DNA from: Anomaloglossus baeobatrachus
Lineage: Eukaryota; Chordata; Amphibia; Anura; Aromobatidae
Assembly (NCBI RefSeq): GCF_048569485.1
Contig: NC_134357.1
Location: forward strand, 474,480,187 to 474,544,186
Length of the DNA stretch: 64,000 nucleotides
Reading direction: 5' to 3'
Part shown: positions 32,571 through 42,928 of the stretch, piece by piece
Layout of the letters: every line of letters starts with the position of its first letter
How positions within the stretch are numbered: the first letter of the stretch is position 1
The notes under the pieces: generated by a model
The model's input: only the letters and a program-made list of their open reading frames with translations
Database searches by the model: none
Told to the model about the DNA's origin: nothing
Position numbers and translations under genes: made by a program

Positions 32571-33341
32571 GACAGAGACGGCCGAGTCCAGGTGTCAGTT
32601 TTTTCTTTAAATCCTTTAAGAACTGGGGTTAAATTAAGTTTTCCTAGTCGTTCACTCTAGCAATAACATTAATCCCCACATATTTAAATTGTGAAGTAAT
32701 CTGTGATCACCAAGAGGCATATTGCGGAGTGTTCCCAATGTTATCTACTGGGAGCAAGACCGACTTTAGACAATTTATCATTAACCCGGAGTATCATCCA
32801 GATTCTTGAATCGTTTCCATTGCAATGGGTTTTGTATTAGAGGCATTTGCTATAAAGAGTAATGTATCATTGGCCGATAATGCTACCTTTTCCTCATGTT
32901 CCACCCTTTTGAACTCCACTGTATGCGGATGCTGTTGTAAGATCGCCGCTTTGGACTTTATGGCAATCCCAGATAAAAATCGTGAGAGAGGTCACCTCTG
33001 TGGAGTACCTCTAGCAAAGTGAAAGGCTGGTGTAAGCTGCTTATTAACCCTAATCTTAGCTGTGGGTCTACAGTACAACAACTTTATCCAGGAGATAAGG
33101 TAATCTAGTCTAATTCTAGGTAGAAAATAAATTGGTCTTTATCAAAACCCAATTTAGAACTGAATAGCTGCTGATAGAAGTCTGAAAAGACATTTAGTAT
33201 CTGGTTTTATTGATTATCATACCTGTGCTGTCACTTATTGCCGACACAAAAGAGGTACCCTGCTGTGCTCTGGCTATAATGGCCAATAGATGGCCTGCTT
33301 TCCCACCCTCCTCAAAAAATCTGTGTTGTGAGAACATCCTT
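32571..33341 (-). pseudogene. L1 ORF2 reverse transcriptase segment
   Basis: The minus strand gives ARGTPQRCPLSRFL, the RT motif equal to TRQGCPLSP, and then LSANDTLLFIANAS, a damaged form of the YADD active site. TIQESGWYSGLMIN-like text and VLKGFKEKTDTWTRPSLS follow. The catalytic YADD is changed to SAND, so the enzyme would be dead. The piece ends at LTR element II on one side and at the Harbinger-type MITE on the other. Confidence 0.8.
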
Positions 33342-33344
33342 TTA

Positions 33345-34218
33345 GGGTACCTTCACACTTAGCGATGCAGCAGCGATCCGACCAGCGATCTGACCTGGTC
33401 AGGATCGCTGCTGCATCGCTACATGGTCGCTGGTGAGCTGTCAAACAGGCAGATCTCACCAGCGACCAGTGAACAGCCCCCAGCCAGCAGCGACGTGCAA
33501 GCGACGCTGCGCTTGCACGGAGCCGCCGTCTGGAAGCTGCAGAGACTGGTAACTAAGGTAAACATCGGGTATGGTTACCCGATGTTTACATTAGTTACCA
33601 GCGCACACCGCTTAGCTGTGTGTGCAGGGAGCAGGGAGCCGCGCACACTGAGCGCTGGCTCCTTGCTCTCCTAGCTACAGTACACATCGGGTTAATTAAC
33701 CCGATGTGTAATGCAGCTACATGTGCAGAGAGCAGGGAGCCGCGCACACTGCTTAGCGCTGGTTCCTTGCTCTCCTAGCTGCTGTACACATCGGGTTAAT
33801 TAACCCGATGTGTACAGCAGCTACATGTGCAGAGAGCCGGAGCCGGCAGCACAGGCAGCGTGAGAGCTGCAGAGGCTGGTAACTAAGGTAAATATCGGGT
33901 AACCACTTTGGTTACCCGATGTTTATCTTGGTTACAAGCTTACCTCAGCTGTCAGACGCCGGCTCCTGCTCCCTGCTCTGCTCGCTTCATTTGTCGCTCT
34001 CTCGCTGTCACACACAGCGATCTGTGTGTCACAGTGGGAGAGCGCCTTTGAAGAAAACGAACCAGGACTGTGTGTAACGAGCAGCGATCTCACAGCAGGG
34101 GCCAGATCGCTGCTCATTGTCACACACAGCGAGATCGCTAATGAGGTCACTGCTGCGTCACAAAAAGCGTGACTCAGCAGCGATCTCGGCAGTGAGCTCG
34201 CTGTGTGTGAAGCACCCC
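33345..34218. mobile_element. Harbinger-type MITE with internal palindromes
   Basis: TTA flanks it on both sides (33342-33344 and 34219-34221). The ends are GGGTACCTTCACAC and, inverted, GGGGTGCTTCACAC. A 3 bp TTA duplication suggests the PIF/Harbinger superfamily. The inside is GC-rich with many agcgatc words. It holds two perfect palindromes around gggttaattaaccc, 30 bp at 33681-33710 and 38 bp at 33781-33818. No frame of interest is present. The L1 sequence is continuous across it. Confidence 0.7.
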
Positions 34219-34221
34219 TTA

Positions 34222-35191
34222 GTCTTAGCCCTTTCCTTGATATGTGTATCATACGCTTTCTGTGCTTCTTTCCACTCCAACAAGTTCTGAGTCGATGCTG
34301 AGCTTATACACTGTTGCTCCTTGGTCTGGAGCCTGTCCCTGAGAAACACCCTAACTGTCTTGATTTAGTCTTAGACCTACTAACCCCCTGTATTAAAGCT
34401 CCTCTCAAACAAGCTTTTATTGCTTCCCATATCGTGTTCTGGGAGAGCCCCTCACCACTATTGAAGTAATGTTTAAGGATAGAAGTAATATGTTCAAGTT
34501 CAATAATTGAAAGACAAAAAGGATTTACGGACCATGTAGTAAGGGTTGGGACAGGTCAGAACAGGAGAATAATCTAAGATGGCTCTAGAAAAATATGCCA
34601 AGGCTTCCACTATTGGTAACGTATTCTCAGACCCCAAGATCATATCAATCCTAGATAAGGTATCATAAGATTTAGAATAGCAGGAAAACTGTCTGACTCC
34701 CGGGTGTTTAATTCTCCACAAGTCCAACAGTGCAAGATGGGAGAGCACCTCACCAAATCCTGAAATGGGGGAATTCCCCTTGGTCAAGTCATTATTATAT
34801 TTATCCCAATATGGGTGGTTAGTATTGTTAAAGTCTCCCATACATATCACCTGCACCCCAGGAGTCCTCTTAATGGCTTCCATCTCCATTTTCATGACAT
34901 TATTATTACAAGGTGAAGGAACATACCTCATATCAAAAACAATTCTTGGATATAAATTTTGCAATGGATGCTAATAAACCTGCCCTCCTTATCTATTTGG
35001 GATGATATGGGTTTGAACGGGACAGCTTTATGAATCAGTAAACTAACACCTCTTGAATAAGGGGAATGGAACTTTTGGCCAATCCACGAACGGTTCAAAT
35101 ATGGTATATTTCCTTTATCCAGATGTGTCTCCTGGAGACAGAGTATGACAGGGAAATGATCCCTGACATATTCTTTAACAACCTCCCTTAT
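34222..35191 (-). pseudogene. L1 ORF2 endonuclease segment
   Basis: Two overlapping minus-strand frames give REVVKEYVRDHFPVILCLQE, THLDKGNIPYLNRSWIGQ, then VICMGDFNNTNHPYWDKYNN and LSRIDMILGSENTLP. ETH, GDFN and SRID are conserved APE-type endonuclease motifs of L1. The frame changes near 34950. The final SDH motif is degraded to YSPVL. The piece is continuous with the ORF2 start at 41484-41545 across the chromovirus. Confidence 0.85.
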
Positions 35192-36246
35192 TGTTACGGG
35201 GGGCTGTCTGATAATAACCGAAAGGAGTATCAGACAGTCAGGGTCCACCGTGCAAAGACTTTGCTGCAGACTATGGCAGAGTGCAATACCTCTGTTAACT
35301 CACAGAAGGATATAATAAGTAAGTAAAGCAATTCCTCCCTTACTTGGAGGGTGTGTGGAATGATCTCTGTTAATAATCACAGAGACAAAGGCAATGTGTG
35401 CGAAATGGCACCTACCTAGGTCCGCTCTTCTAGTGGTGCAAAAGAGACGAACAGCAGCGTAAGCCGCACAAAGCTCCTACCTGCGTTCGCTCCACTAGTG
35501 TGCGAGGACACGAACCACTAGATATGGCACCTGCCTAGGTCCGCTCTTCTAGTGGTGCAAAAGAGACGAACAGCAGCGTAAGCCGCACAAAGCTCCTACC
35601 TCTGTTCGCTCCCCTAGTGTGCGAGGATACGAACTGCCAGACGCAGTATAAGGAACGTTACCCTAGCGGCAACGTCCACCTACGAATAGAATCACAAGGC
35701 CCAGCCAGACCATGTGCCTCAGGCACCTGCCTATGTCCGCTCCCCTAAGAGGTAAGGATACGGACAGCAGCCGAAGCTGTAAGGTATAAGAACGCTACCT
35801 TGCCGGTAGCGCTCACCTAGCATAGACAGAGGAATGCCTAGAGGAACGCGCACAGAGCGTCTACTCATATGCATGAACCAAGAGGACTGAGCACCATGCG
35901 GCGTGTGTCAGGGTCTTATATAGACTCTGTGCCTCATCCAAGATGGAGGACACCAGAGCCAATCCGCTGCCAGAACGACAGGAGTGACGTCATGCTGGCC
36001 CATCACCGAGCAAGACGTCACAAGCACATGACCAGCGACCAATCGGCATAGAAGGTGTCAGAGACATGTGACCTCGTGTCAGCGATGATGTCACCCGCAC
36101 ATGTGCAATGGCTCCAAGATTGGACTTAGTCTCCGGCGCTCGCACATGTGCAGTAGCAAGAAATCTGGACTTAGTCTCCAGCGCTCGCACATGTGCAGTA
36201 GCAAGAAATCTGGACATAGTCTCCAGTGCTCGCAGCAACCGTAACA
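35192..36246 (-). repeat. Chromovirus 3' LTR (1055 bp)
   Basis: It holds a tandem duplication of about 123 bp (35409-35635, both parts containing cctaggtccgctcttctagt). Near its right edge are three units of a 45 bp repeat. It matches the other LTR throughout. Confidence 0.93.
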
Positions 36247-36257
36247 GTACCTCCCCC

Positions 36258-39200
36258 TCAAGGGCCCCCCTCCCGGCGACGCAGGTAATCGGCAACTAAG
36301 TCGGGAGCATGGACAGCCTCCTCAGGCTCCCAAGAGCAATGTTCCGGGCCATAGCCCTCCCAATCTATCAAGAAGAACCTGCGCCCTCTAACCATCTTAG
36401 AACCAACTATGGCTCGTACCTCATAGCTAGAGCGAGAGGAATCAGAGGCAGGAGAGTGCACTTCACGAGCGTGAGGTAAAATAGCCGGCTTTAGCAGTGA
36501 GACATGGAATTTGTCATGAATCCTAAGATGGACAGGTAACTTCAATTGATAGACTACAGGATTTACCTGTCGAAGAACCTCATAAGGACCCAGGAAGCGA
36601 GGAGCAAATTTGACAGAGCTCACTCTAAGTCTCACGTGTTTTGCAGAGAGCCACACAAAGTCCCCTGGAGAAAAGACAGGAGCCGGGCGACGAAACCGAT
36701 CGGACACCGTCTTCATACGGTCCTTAGCTGCTTGGATCGACTCTTGAGTCCGATCCCAAACCTCTCTGGCATTAGTTGCCCAGTCGGCCACAAGAGGAGG
36801 AGGTGCAGCAGCGGGAAACGGTACCGATACCCTAGGGTGTTGCCCATTATTGAGTACGAACGGTGTCTGCCCAGTGGCCTCAGCCAGCGAATTGTTAAGG
36901 GCAAATTCTGCCCAGGGTAGGAGGGAGGACCAGTTATTGTGGTTCTCAGCAACAAAGTGTCGAAGGTATATAATCATAGATTGATTGGTACGTTCAACCA
37001 AACCATTAGTCTCCGGATGGTATGCCGAAGAGAGATTCAACTCAATTTGCAGAAGGCTACAAAGATCTCGCCAGAAACGGGAAGTAAATTGCGGACCTCT
37101 ATCACAAATGATACGATCTGGCATCCCGTGAAGCCTAAAGACATGCTTGAGGAATAGTTTGGCTAGTACCCTGGAAGATGGGATTCTCGATAACGGTACG
37201 AGATGAACCATCCGAGAGAAATGGTCCGTAATGACCCACACAAATCTATGTCCCTGTGAACATGGAAGATCACCCACAAAGTCCATGCCTACCACCTCCC
37301 ATGGTCTATCTGGCACTGGTAAAGGATGCAAGAGCCCAGCCGGTCTCTGCCGTAATGGACGGTTGCGAGCACACGAGTAGCAGGAACCGACATATCTCTT
37401 GACGTGGCTGGCTAAGTGTGGCCACCAATACCACCTCTCCAGTAACTCTCGTGTCCGCCTAATACCAAAATGCCCACCCACCTTTGAGGTGTGGGCCCAT
37501 GACAGTATATCATTCTGTCGATCAGACGGAACAAAGGTCTTGCCCGGTGGGATTTGGTCTAACGTCACAGGGGAGAGCGTATGAAAAACCCTGGAGGGAA
37601 GGATAAGACGAGGTTTGTCAATCTCTTCCTGGGTAGAAAGCATAGAGCGAGACAGGGCGTCTGCCTTGTTATTCTTACTCCCAGACAAATAGTTGATGGA
37701 GAAGTGGAAGCGGGAGAAAAACAAGGACCAGCGGGCTTGGCGAGGATTCAGACGCTGAGCGGTTTGTAAGTACGTCAGATTCTTATGGTCTGTATAGACC
37801 TGGAAAGGATGTTTCGCTCCTTCCAGCAAGTGACGCCACTCCTCCAAGGCTAATCTCAAGGCGAGCAGTTCCCTATCCCCAATGGTATAGTTTCTCTCTG
37901 CCGGTGAAAAGGTTTTAGCAAAGAAGAAACACGGCCTTTTTCTACCTGCACCGTTCTTTTGATACAAGACCGCACCAGCACCCACTGAAGAGGCATCAAC
38001 ATCTAAGAGGAAGGGTTTACTCTCATCGGGTCTTTGAAGAACGGGAGCAGTTGAAAAGTGTCTTTTTACTGCCTCAAAAGCCTGAGATGTCTCAGTAGAC
38101 CAGGCTTTGGGATTAGCACCTTTCTTAGTCAAGGCCACCAAAGGGGCCACCAAAGTAGAAAAATGGGGTATGAACTGCCTGTAATAATTTATGAATCCTA
38201 AGAAGCGTTGCACCGCCTTCAAGGAATGAGGTTCGGACCATTGCAGGACAGCAGAGAGCTTCGCAGGATCCATAGCCAGACCCTCTTGTGAGATAATGTA
38301 ACCCAAAAAAGGCAATGAGGACTGCTCGAATACACATTTCTCGAGTTTAGCAAACAATGAGTGCTCCCTTAAACGGGAAAGGACACGAACGACATCCTGA
38401 CGATGAGTCTCCAGATCAGGAGAAAAAATCAGGATGTCGTCCAGATACACCACTACTGAGGATAACAGTAAATCCCTGAACACATCGTTTACGAAGTCCT
38501 GAAATACTGCGGGTGCATTACATAACCCAAAAGGCATGACGAGGTATTCATAGTGACCGTCTCGGGTGTTAAAAGCGGTCTTCCATTCGTCACCCTTTCG
38601 AATTCGTACCAAGTTATACGCACCCCGCAGATCCAACTTCGTAAAAACTTGAGCTCCTCTCAGTCTGTCAAAGAGCTCCGAAATTAAAGGTAATGGGTAT
38701 TTGTTCTTTATTGTGATTGTGTTGAGACCCCTGTAATCTATGCAGGGACGCAAATCACCCTCTTTCTTCCGAACAAAGAAAAACCCAGCTCCCGCGGGAG
38801 AGACAGACTTACGAATGAACCCCTTCTCTAAGCTCTCTCTTATATAGGTCGACATGGCCTCCGACTCAGGTATCGACAGGGGGTAAACCCTGCCTTTAGG
38901 TGGAACCGAACCTGGGATAAGGTCTATGGCACAGTCATACGGCCTATGGGGTGGAAGAACCTCAGCACCCTGTTTGGAGAACACGTCAGCGAAATCCAAA
39001 TAGGGTGTAGGTATGGGAGAGAGATCAGTTGATGCAACCGCAACGACCTTAGGTGGTAAGGGAAGACATCGGGACTGACATTTCGAACCCCAACTAATAA
39101 TGCTGTCAGACTCCCAGTCAATGTGAGGAGCATGAGTCCGAAGCCATGGAAGACCCAGAAGGACGTCGTCTATACCCTCAGGCAAAACAAGAAAAGAAAT

Positions 39201-39392
39201 CTCCTCTATGTGACCCTGAGACAGGGAAAGGTGCAAGGGAACTGTCCTCAATGTAATGGAGTCAGACAACATAGTTCCATTACCAACACGGACAGGAATA
39301 GGTGCCTCTAACATGATAGAGGGAATATTGTGTCCCTTTACAAATCCTGAGGACACAAAAATCCCGTCAGCTCCGGAATCCACAAAAGCCAT
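36258..39392 (-). CDS. pol: Chromovirus Pol (PR-RT-RH-IN-chromodomain)
   Basis: The 1044-codon frame covers a Ty3/gypsy polyprotein. Protease is at the start with FVDSGADG (residues 4-11). The RT has VYPLSIPE, LRPCIDYRGLN, KLDLRGAYNLVRI, MPFGLCNAP and YLDDILIF (near residue 320). RNase H follows with FLLDVDASSVGAGAVL and YTDHKNLTYL. Integrase has a zinc finger region (HTSKVGGHFG to CYSCARN), then MDFVGDLP, ICDRGPQFTS and HPETNGLVER. The C-terminal part has FLIDWEGYGPEHCSWEP, a chromodomain that marks chromoviruses and is thought to guide insertion to certain chromatin. The first ATG lies within protease, since the frame is open further upstream and the product normally follows Gag. It acts in virus-like particles and in the nucleus. 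Confidence 0.97.
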   Translation of the reverse strand: MAFVDSGADGIFVSSGFVKGHNIPSIMLEAPIPVRVGNGTMLSDSITLRTVPLHLSLSQGHIEEISFLVLPEGIDDVLLGLPWLRTHAPHIDWESDSIISWGSKCQSRCLPLPPKVVAVASTDLSPIPTPYLDFADVFSKQGAEVLPPHRPYDCAIDLIPGSVPPKGRVYPLSIPESEAMSTYIRESLEKGFIRKSVSPAGAGFFFVRKKEGDLRPCIDYRGLNTITIKNKYPLPLISELFDRLRGAQVFTKLDLRGAYNLVRIRKGDEWKTAFNTRDGHYEYLVMPFGLCNAPAVFQDFVNDVFRDLLLSSVVVYLDDILIFSPDLETHRQDVVRVLSRLREHSLFAKLEKCVFEQSSLPFLGYIISQEGLAMDPAKLSAVLQWSEPHSLKAVQRFLGFINYYRQFIPHFSTLVAPLVALTKKGANPKAWSTETSQAFEAVKRHFSTAPVLQRPDESKPFLLDVDASSVGAGAVLYQKNGAGRKRPCFFFAKTFSPAERNYTIGDRELLALRLALEEWRHLLEGAKHPFQVYTDHKNLTYLQTAQRLNPRQARWSLFFSRFHFSINYLSGSKNNKADALSRSMLSTQEEIDKPRLILPSRVFHTLSPVTLDQIPPGKTFVPSDRQNDILSWAHTSKVGGHFGIRRTRELLERWYWWPHLASHVKRYVGSCYSCARNRPLRQRPAGLLHPLPVPDRPWEVVGMDFVGDLPCSQGHRFVWVITDHFSRMVHLVPLSRIPSSRVLAKLFLKHVFRLHGMPDRIICDRGPQFTSRFWRDLCSLLQIELNLSSAYHPETNGLVERTNQSMIIYLRHFVAENHNNWSSLLPWAEFALNNSLAEATGQTPFVLNNGQHPRVSVPFPAAAPPPLVADWATNAREVWDRTQESIQAAKDRMKTVSDRFRRPAPVFSPGDFVWLSAKHVRLRVSSVKFAPRFLGPYEVLRQVNPVVYQLKLPVHLRIHDKFHVSLLKPAILPHAREVHSPASDSSRSSYEVRAIVGSKMVRGRRFFLIDWEGYGPEHCSWEPEEAVHAPDLVADYLRRREGGP

Positions 39393-39487
39393 AATAGGCC
39401 ATGTATTCTCAGATAACGAGAGCTGACCTGGGATACAACACTTAGAGGGTGCAGAAGATGTCTCTAGTAACCCCCCTCTAATGGTTA

Positions 39488-40312
39488 CTAGGCCAGGGAG
39501 TTTCCCTGACGACTAGGACACTTGTTGGCATAGTGCCCAGCCTGACGACATACGTAACATATAGGAGGACCAGACTTGCGTAGTCTGGAGAACGTATGAC
39601 CTAACTCCATAGGAGTGGGAGATGTTTCAGATGCTGAGGAAGATGGTAGTGGACCCTCAACAACTGGAATAGCCCGATGCTTAGGGCGTGAGGAAGAGAC
39701 CTCGAGTCTACGTTCCTTATGGCGTACATCGATCCTCGTTGCTACTGTGATCAAGTCCTCCAGAGAAGCAGGGACCTCACGAGTAGCAAGGGCATCCTTG
39801 ACATAGCCTGCCAACCCTCTCCAGAAGATAGGAATCAACACCTTCTCTGGCCAATCTAGTTCTGCCACCAGAGTTCTAAAAGCAATGGCATAAGAACTAG
39901 TGGATAACGAGCCCTGAGATAGATCTAACAGTCTCAGGGCCGCATCATGGGTAACCTGCGGACCCATGAATACCGCCTTAAGAGCATCAAGAAAGTCTTG
40001 ATGTCTCAGAGTAACCACATCAGAGCGCTCCCATAGGGGAGTCGCCCATTCTAAGGCTTTGTCCTGAAGTAAGGAGATGATAAAGCCTACTCTGGACCTC
40101 TCCGTAGAGAAGCGAGAAGAGTTGACCTCTATGTGTATCTGACACTGACTAATGAAACCACGACATGATCTGGCATCGCCAGAATATCTGTTTGGCAGAG
40201 CAAGTCGAGGATCATGTGCAGATGTCACCATGGTCTGAGGTTTATCCTCTATACTCTTGAGCCGTGACTCAAGTACTTGTATGTAACGGTGTAACTGCTG
40301 ATATTCTGCCAT
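39488..40312 (-). CDS. gag: Chromovirus Gag
   Basis: A 274-codon frame begins MAEYQQLHRYIQVLESRL right after the 5' LTR and its short leader. The middle matches the Ty3/gypsy Gag (retrotrans_gag) pattern, with YSGDARSCRGFISQCQIH and LQDKALEWATPLWERSD. The C-terminal end has one CCHC knuckle, CYVCRQAGHYANKC, for RNA packaging. Gag forms the particle shell. The start is chosen as the first ATG downstream of the LTR. Pol follows in another frame after about 95 bp of overlap-free sequence as counted from its first ATG. Confidence 0.95.
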   Translation of the reverse strand: MAEYQQLHRYIQVLESRLKSIEDKPQTMVTSAHDPRLALPNRYSGDARSCRGFISQCQIHIEVNSSRFSTERSRVGFIISLLQDKALEWATPLWERSDVVTLRHQDFLDALKAVFMGPQVTHDAALRLLDLSQGSLSTSSYAIAFRTLVAELDWPEKVLIPIFWRGLAGYVKDALATREVPASLEDLITVATRIDVRHKERRLEVSSSRPKHRAIPVVEGPLPSSSASETSPTPMELGHTFSRLRKSGPPICYVCRQAGHYANKCPSRQGNSLA

Positions 40313-40335
40313 AACTGCCCTTGGCTCAGTCCTAA

Positions 40336-41483
40336 TGTTACGGGGGGCTGTCTGATAATAACCGAAAGGAGTATCAGACAGTCAGGGTCCACCGTGCAAA
40401 GACTTTGCTGCAGACTATGGCAGAGTGCAATACCTCTGTTAACTCACAGAAGGATATAATAAGTAAGTAAAGCAATTCCTCCCTTACTTGGAGGGTGTGT
40501 GGAATGATCTCTGTTAATAATCACAGAGACAAAGGCAATGTGTGCGAAATGGCACCTACCTAGGTCCGCTCTTCTAGTGGTGCAAAAGAGACGAACAGCA
40601 GCGTAAGCCGCACGAAGCTCCTACCCGCGTTCGCTCCACTAGTGTGCGAGGACACGAACCACTAGATATGGCACCTGCCTAGGTCCGCTCTTCTAGTGGT
40701 GCAAAAGAGACGAACAGCAGCGTAAGCCGCACAAAGCTCCTACCTCTGTTCGCTCCCCTAGTGTGCGAGGATACGAACAACTGCCAGACGCAGTATAAGG
40801 AACGTTACCCTAGCGGCAACGTCCACCTACGAGTAGAATCACAAGGCCCAGCCAGACCATGTGCCTCAGGCACCTGCCTATGTCCGCTCCCCTAAGAGGT
40901 AAGGATACGGACAGCAGCCGAAGCTGTAAGGTATAAGAACGCTACCCTGCCGGTAGCGCTCACCTAGCATAGACAGAGGAATGCCTAGAGGAACGCGCAC
41001 AGAGCGTCTACTCATATGCATGAACCAAGAGGACTGAGCACCATGCGGCGTGTGTCAGGGTCTTATATAGACTCTGTGCCTCATCCAAGATGGAGGACAC
41101 CAGAGCCAATCCGCTGCCAGAACGACAGGAGTGACGTCATGCTGGCCTATCACCGAGCAAGACGTCACAAGCACATGACCAGCGACCAATCGGCATAGAA
41201 GGTGTCAGAGACATGTGACCTCGTGTCAGCGATGATGTCACCCGCACATGTGCAATGGCTCCAAGATTGGACTTAGTCTCCGGCGCTCGCACATGTGCAG
41301 TAGCAAGAAATCTGGACTTAGTCTCCAGCGCTCGCACATGTGCAGTAGCAAGAAATCTGGACTTAGTCTCCAGCGCTCGCACATGTGCAGTAGCAAGAAA
41401 TCTGGACTTAGTCTCCAGCGCTCGCACATGTGCAGTAGCAAGAAATCTGGACATAGTCTCCAGTGCTCGCAGCAACCGTAACA
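40336..41483 (-). repeat. Chromovirus 5' LTR (1148 bp)
   Basis: Same sequence as the 3' LTR, but five units of the 45 bp repeat instead of three and one extra 3 bp (caa near 40780). Those two differences account for the full 93 bp length gap. Confidence 0.93.
41243..41470. repeat. 45 bp minisatellite in LTR, five units
   Basis: Units begin cacatgtgcagtagcaagaa and end with a gtctccagcgctcg segment. The first unit is diverged (caatggctccaagattgg) and the last has ggacatag in place of ggacttag. The matching array at about 36100-36235 has three units. Confidence 0.92.
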
Positions 41484-41545
41484 CTTATAGTGGCATCACC
41501 CATACCACAGACATTCCACAATATAAAATCAATTTTCCCAGACAT
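41484..41545 (-). pseudogene. L1 ORF2 start, cut by the chromovirus
   Basis: The minus strand from 41545 reads MSGKIDFILWNVCGMGDATI and then meets the chromovirus at the CTTAT duplication. The IDFILWNV motif is the start of the APE-type endonuclease. The rest continues at 35191. The stretch 41546-42047 is the inter-ORF region and contains long A/T-rich runs. Confidence 0.85.
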
Positions 41546-42047
41546 TACTCCTTTGTGGAAATAAGTTGCACATAGTTATAAATACTGTAACAAATTGTTC
41601 TGTCCATACCTATACCCGAGTATCTTCGAAGAATACTGCACGGAATCCTGTAAAGCCCAAAGTAATATTATATACAAAGTCATTTACACCATACATCTCT
41701 AAATCCCAGACAAACACAGAGAAAAAAAAAACATTGACATTTATGCATAAAAGAGGACACCAGCTCATCCTGTAACTGTGTATGGAATGTATCGGGTTCC
41801 TGTATAAGGGAAAAAACTCCAACAACTGTCGGGTACATGTGAAGAAAAAAAAATAAAGTTGGATTAAAAAAGGAAAAGGGGAAAACAAATGGAAAAAGAG
41901 GGGAAAACACTCCTGGGGATTCTGCCGCTTCAGGATAGACAGAACAAACTTCTTTATCCACTGGGCCAAAATGGTCATTGAGCAAGGTGCACAAATTGGA
42001 CAAGCTATCGATTATTAATCGATGGCACATATCTTGGGAAATGGGTA

Positions 42048-42928
42048 TCACCAATGCAGGTTTTGTTTAATCCGCTGCTCATTCAGGTCAAACCACTGGA
42101 GGACATCCTTAGGATGCTCAAAAAAGAAAGTCTCATTCAATGCTGCCACTCTGGGTTTTGCAGGATACAACATAGAATAGAAGAATTGCAGAGCGCACAA
42201 GTGCCATTTTACATGCATAAATTGCACCCTCCTTTTCGATATTTCCACCGAATAATCTGGAAAGAATGAGATTCTATGGCTATTGACAGTGATGTTCCCT
42301 TTATTGCGAGCTGCCTTTAGGATAGCGTCCCTGTCCCTGTAGTGCAGCAATTTAATCAGCACTGGTCTTGGCAGAGCTCCCGCTGGTATGGGTCTCATAG
42401 GTACTCTATGTGGTCTTTCCACGGCATAAAATTGAGAAGGACCTCATCTCCAAATAGCTTATGCAGCCACTTTTCAAAAAATTCAGTCGGATTAGTCTCT
42501 TCCGTTTTTTCAGATACACCAATCACCCTCACATTATTCTTCCTCAGTCTGTTCTCCAGGTTGTCCGTTTTATGCAGTAAAGCTACTAGCTTTTGGTCAT
42601 GTCTACCAATTTCCCTGGTCACTTGGGGCATTTTATCTTCCAGATTGCTAATTCTCCCTTCTGAGGCTGCCATAAACTCGGGTATTTTTTGTAGGCCTTG
42701 GGTCATGTGGGAGATTTCATCTTTAATTTGCCCCATCTTGATGCTTAGGGAGGACATAGTGTTGTCAAACTGTGTGATGGCTGTGAGAACATCGTTTAAT
42801 GTGGGCTCCTCTCCCTGCTGAATCACCCACACGCCATGAGGGTTATATCTCCTGCCATGGGGGCCTGGATATTCTGGGTTTGTGAAGACATGTGTTCCTC
42901 CAGGGAAGATGCACTGCCCTTCCCCCAC
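42048..42928 (-). pseudogene. L1 ORF1 (coiled coil, RRM, C-terminal domain)
   Basis: The first frame has a heptad-rich coiled coil (TQFDNTMSSLSIKMGQIKDE and ISNLEDKMPQVTREIG), then the RRM start ENRLRKNNVRVIGVSEKTEE. A frame change near 42410 leads to PRPVLIKLLHYRDRDAILKA and VEISKRRVQF, the C-terminal domain. L1 ORF1 protein is a trimeric RNA-binding chaperone. An additional upstream piece in another frame (to 43055) has PWRNTCLHKPRISRPPW and may be the original N-terminus. 42929-43375 is the GC-rich 5' region. Confidence 0.85.

Larger units (their letters stand above)
35192..41483 (-). mobile_element. Ty3/gypsy chromovirus, young, looks whole
   Basis: Two LTRs (35192-36246 and 40336-41483) start TGTTACGG and end CCGTAACA. 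CTTAT is duplicated at 35187-35191 and 41484-41488. Gag (39488-40312) and Pol (36258-39392) are both open on the minus strand. A purine tract TTGAGGGGGAGGTAC precedes the 3' LTR. Only a 23 bp leader lies between the 5' LTR and the Gag start. Gag and Pol are in different frames, as is usual where the family uses ribosomal frameshifting. The LTRs differ by few substitutions plus copy number of a 45 bp repeat, so it is the youngest large element here. It sits in the L1 ORF2. Confidence 0.95.

Noticed and set aside
28071-32580. A target-site duplication for LTR element II
   Set aside because: Left (ttcatg) and right (gacaga) flanks do not match over 4-6 bases, so none is claimed.
36108-36299. Frames over the 45 bp LTR repeats, and 41248-41575 on both strands
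   Set aside because: A 45 bp period keeps frames open by chance; the peptides simply repeat.
36546-39311. Plus-strand frames across the chromovirus
   Set aside because: They are antisense shadows of pol, which has clear PR, RT, RNase H, integrase and chromodomain motifs on the minus strand.
41243-41470. Possible CRISPR-like array (45 bp repeats)
   Set aside because: Units abut directly without variable spacers and lie in an LTR of a eukaryotic retrotransposon.
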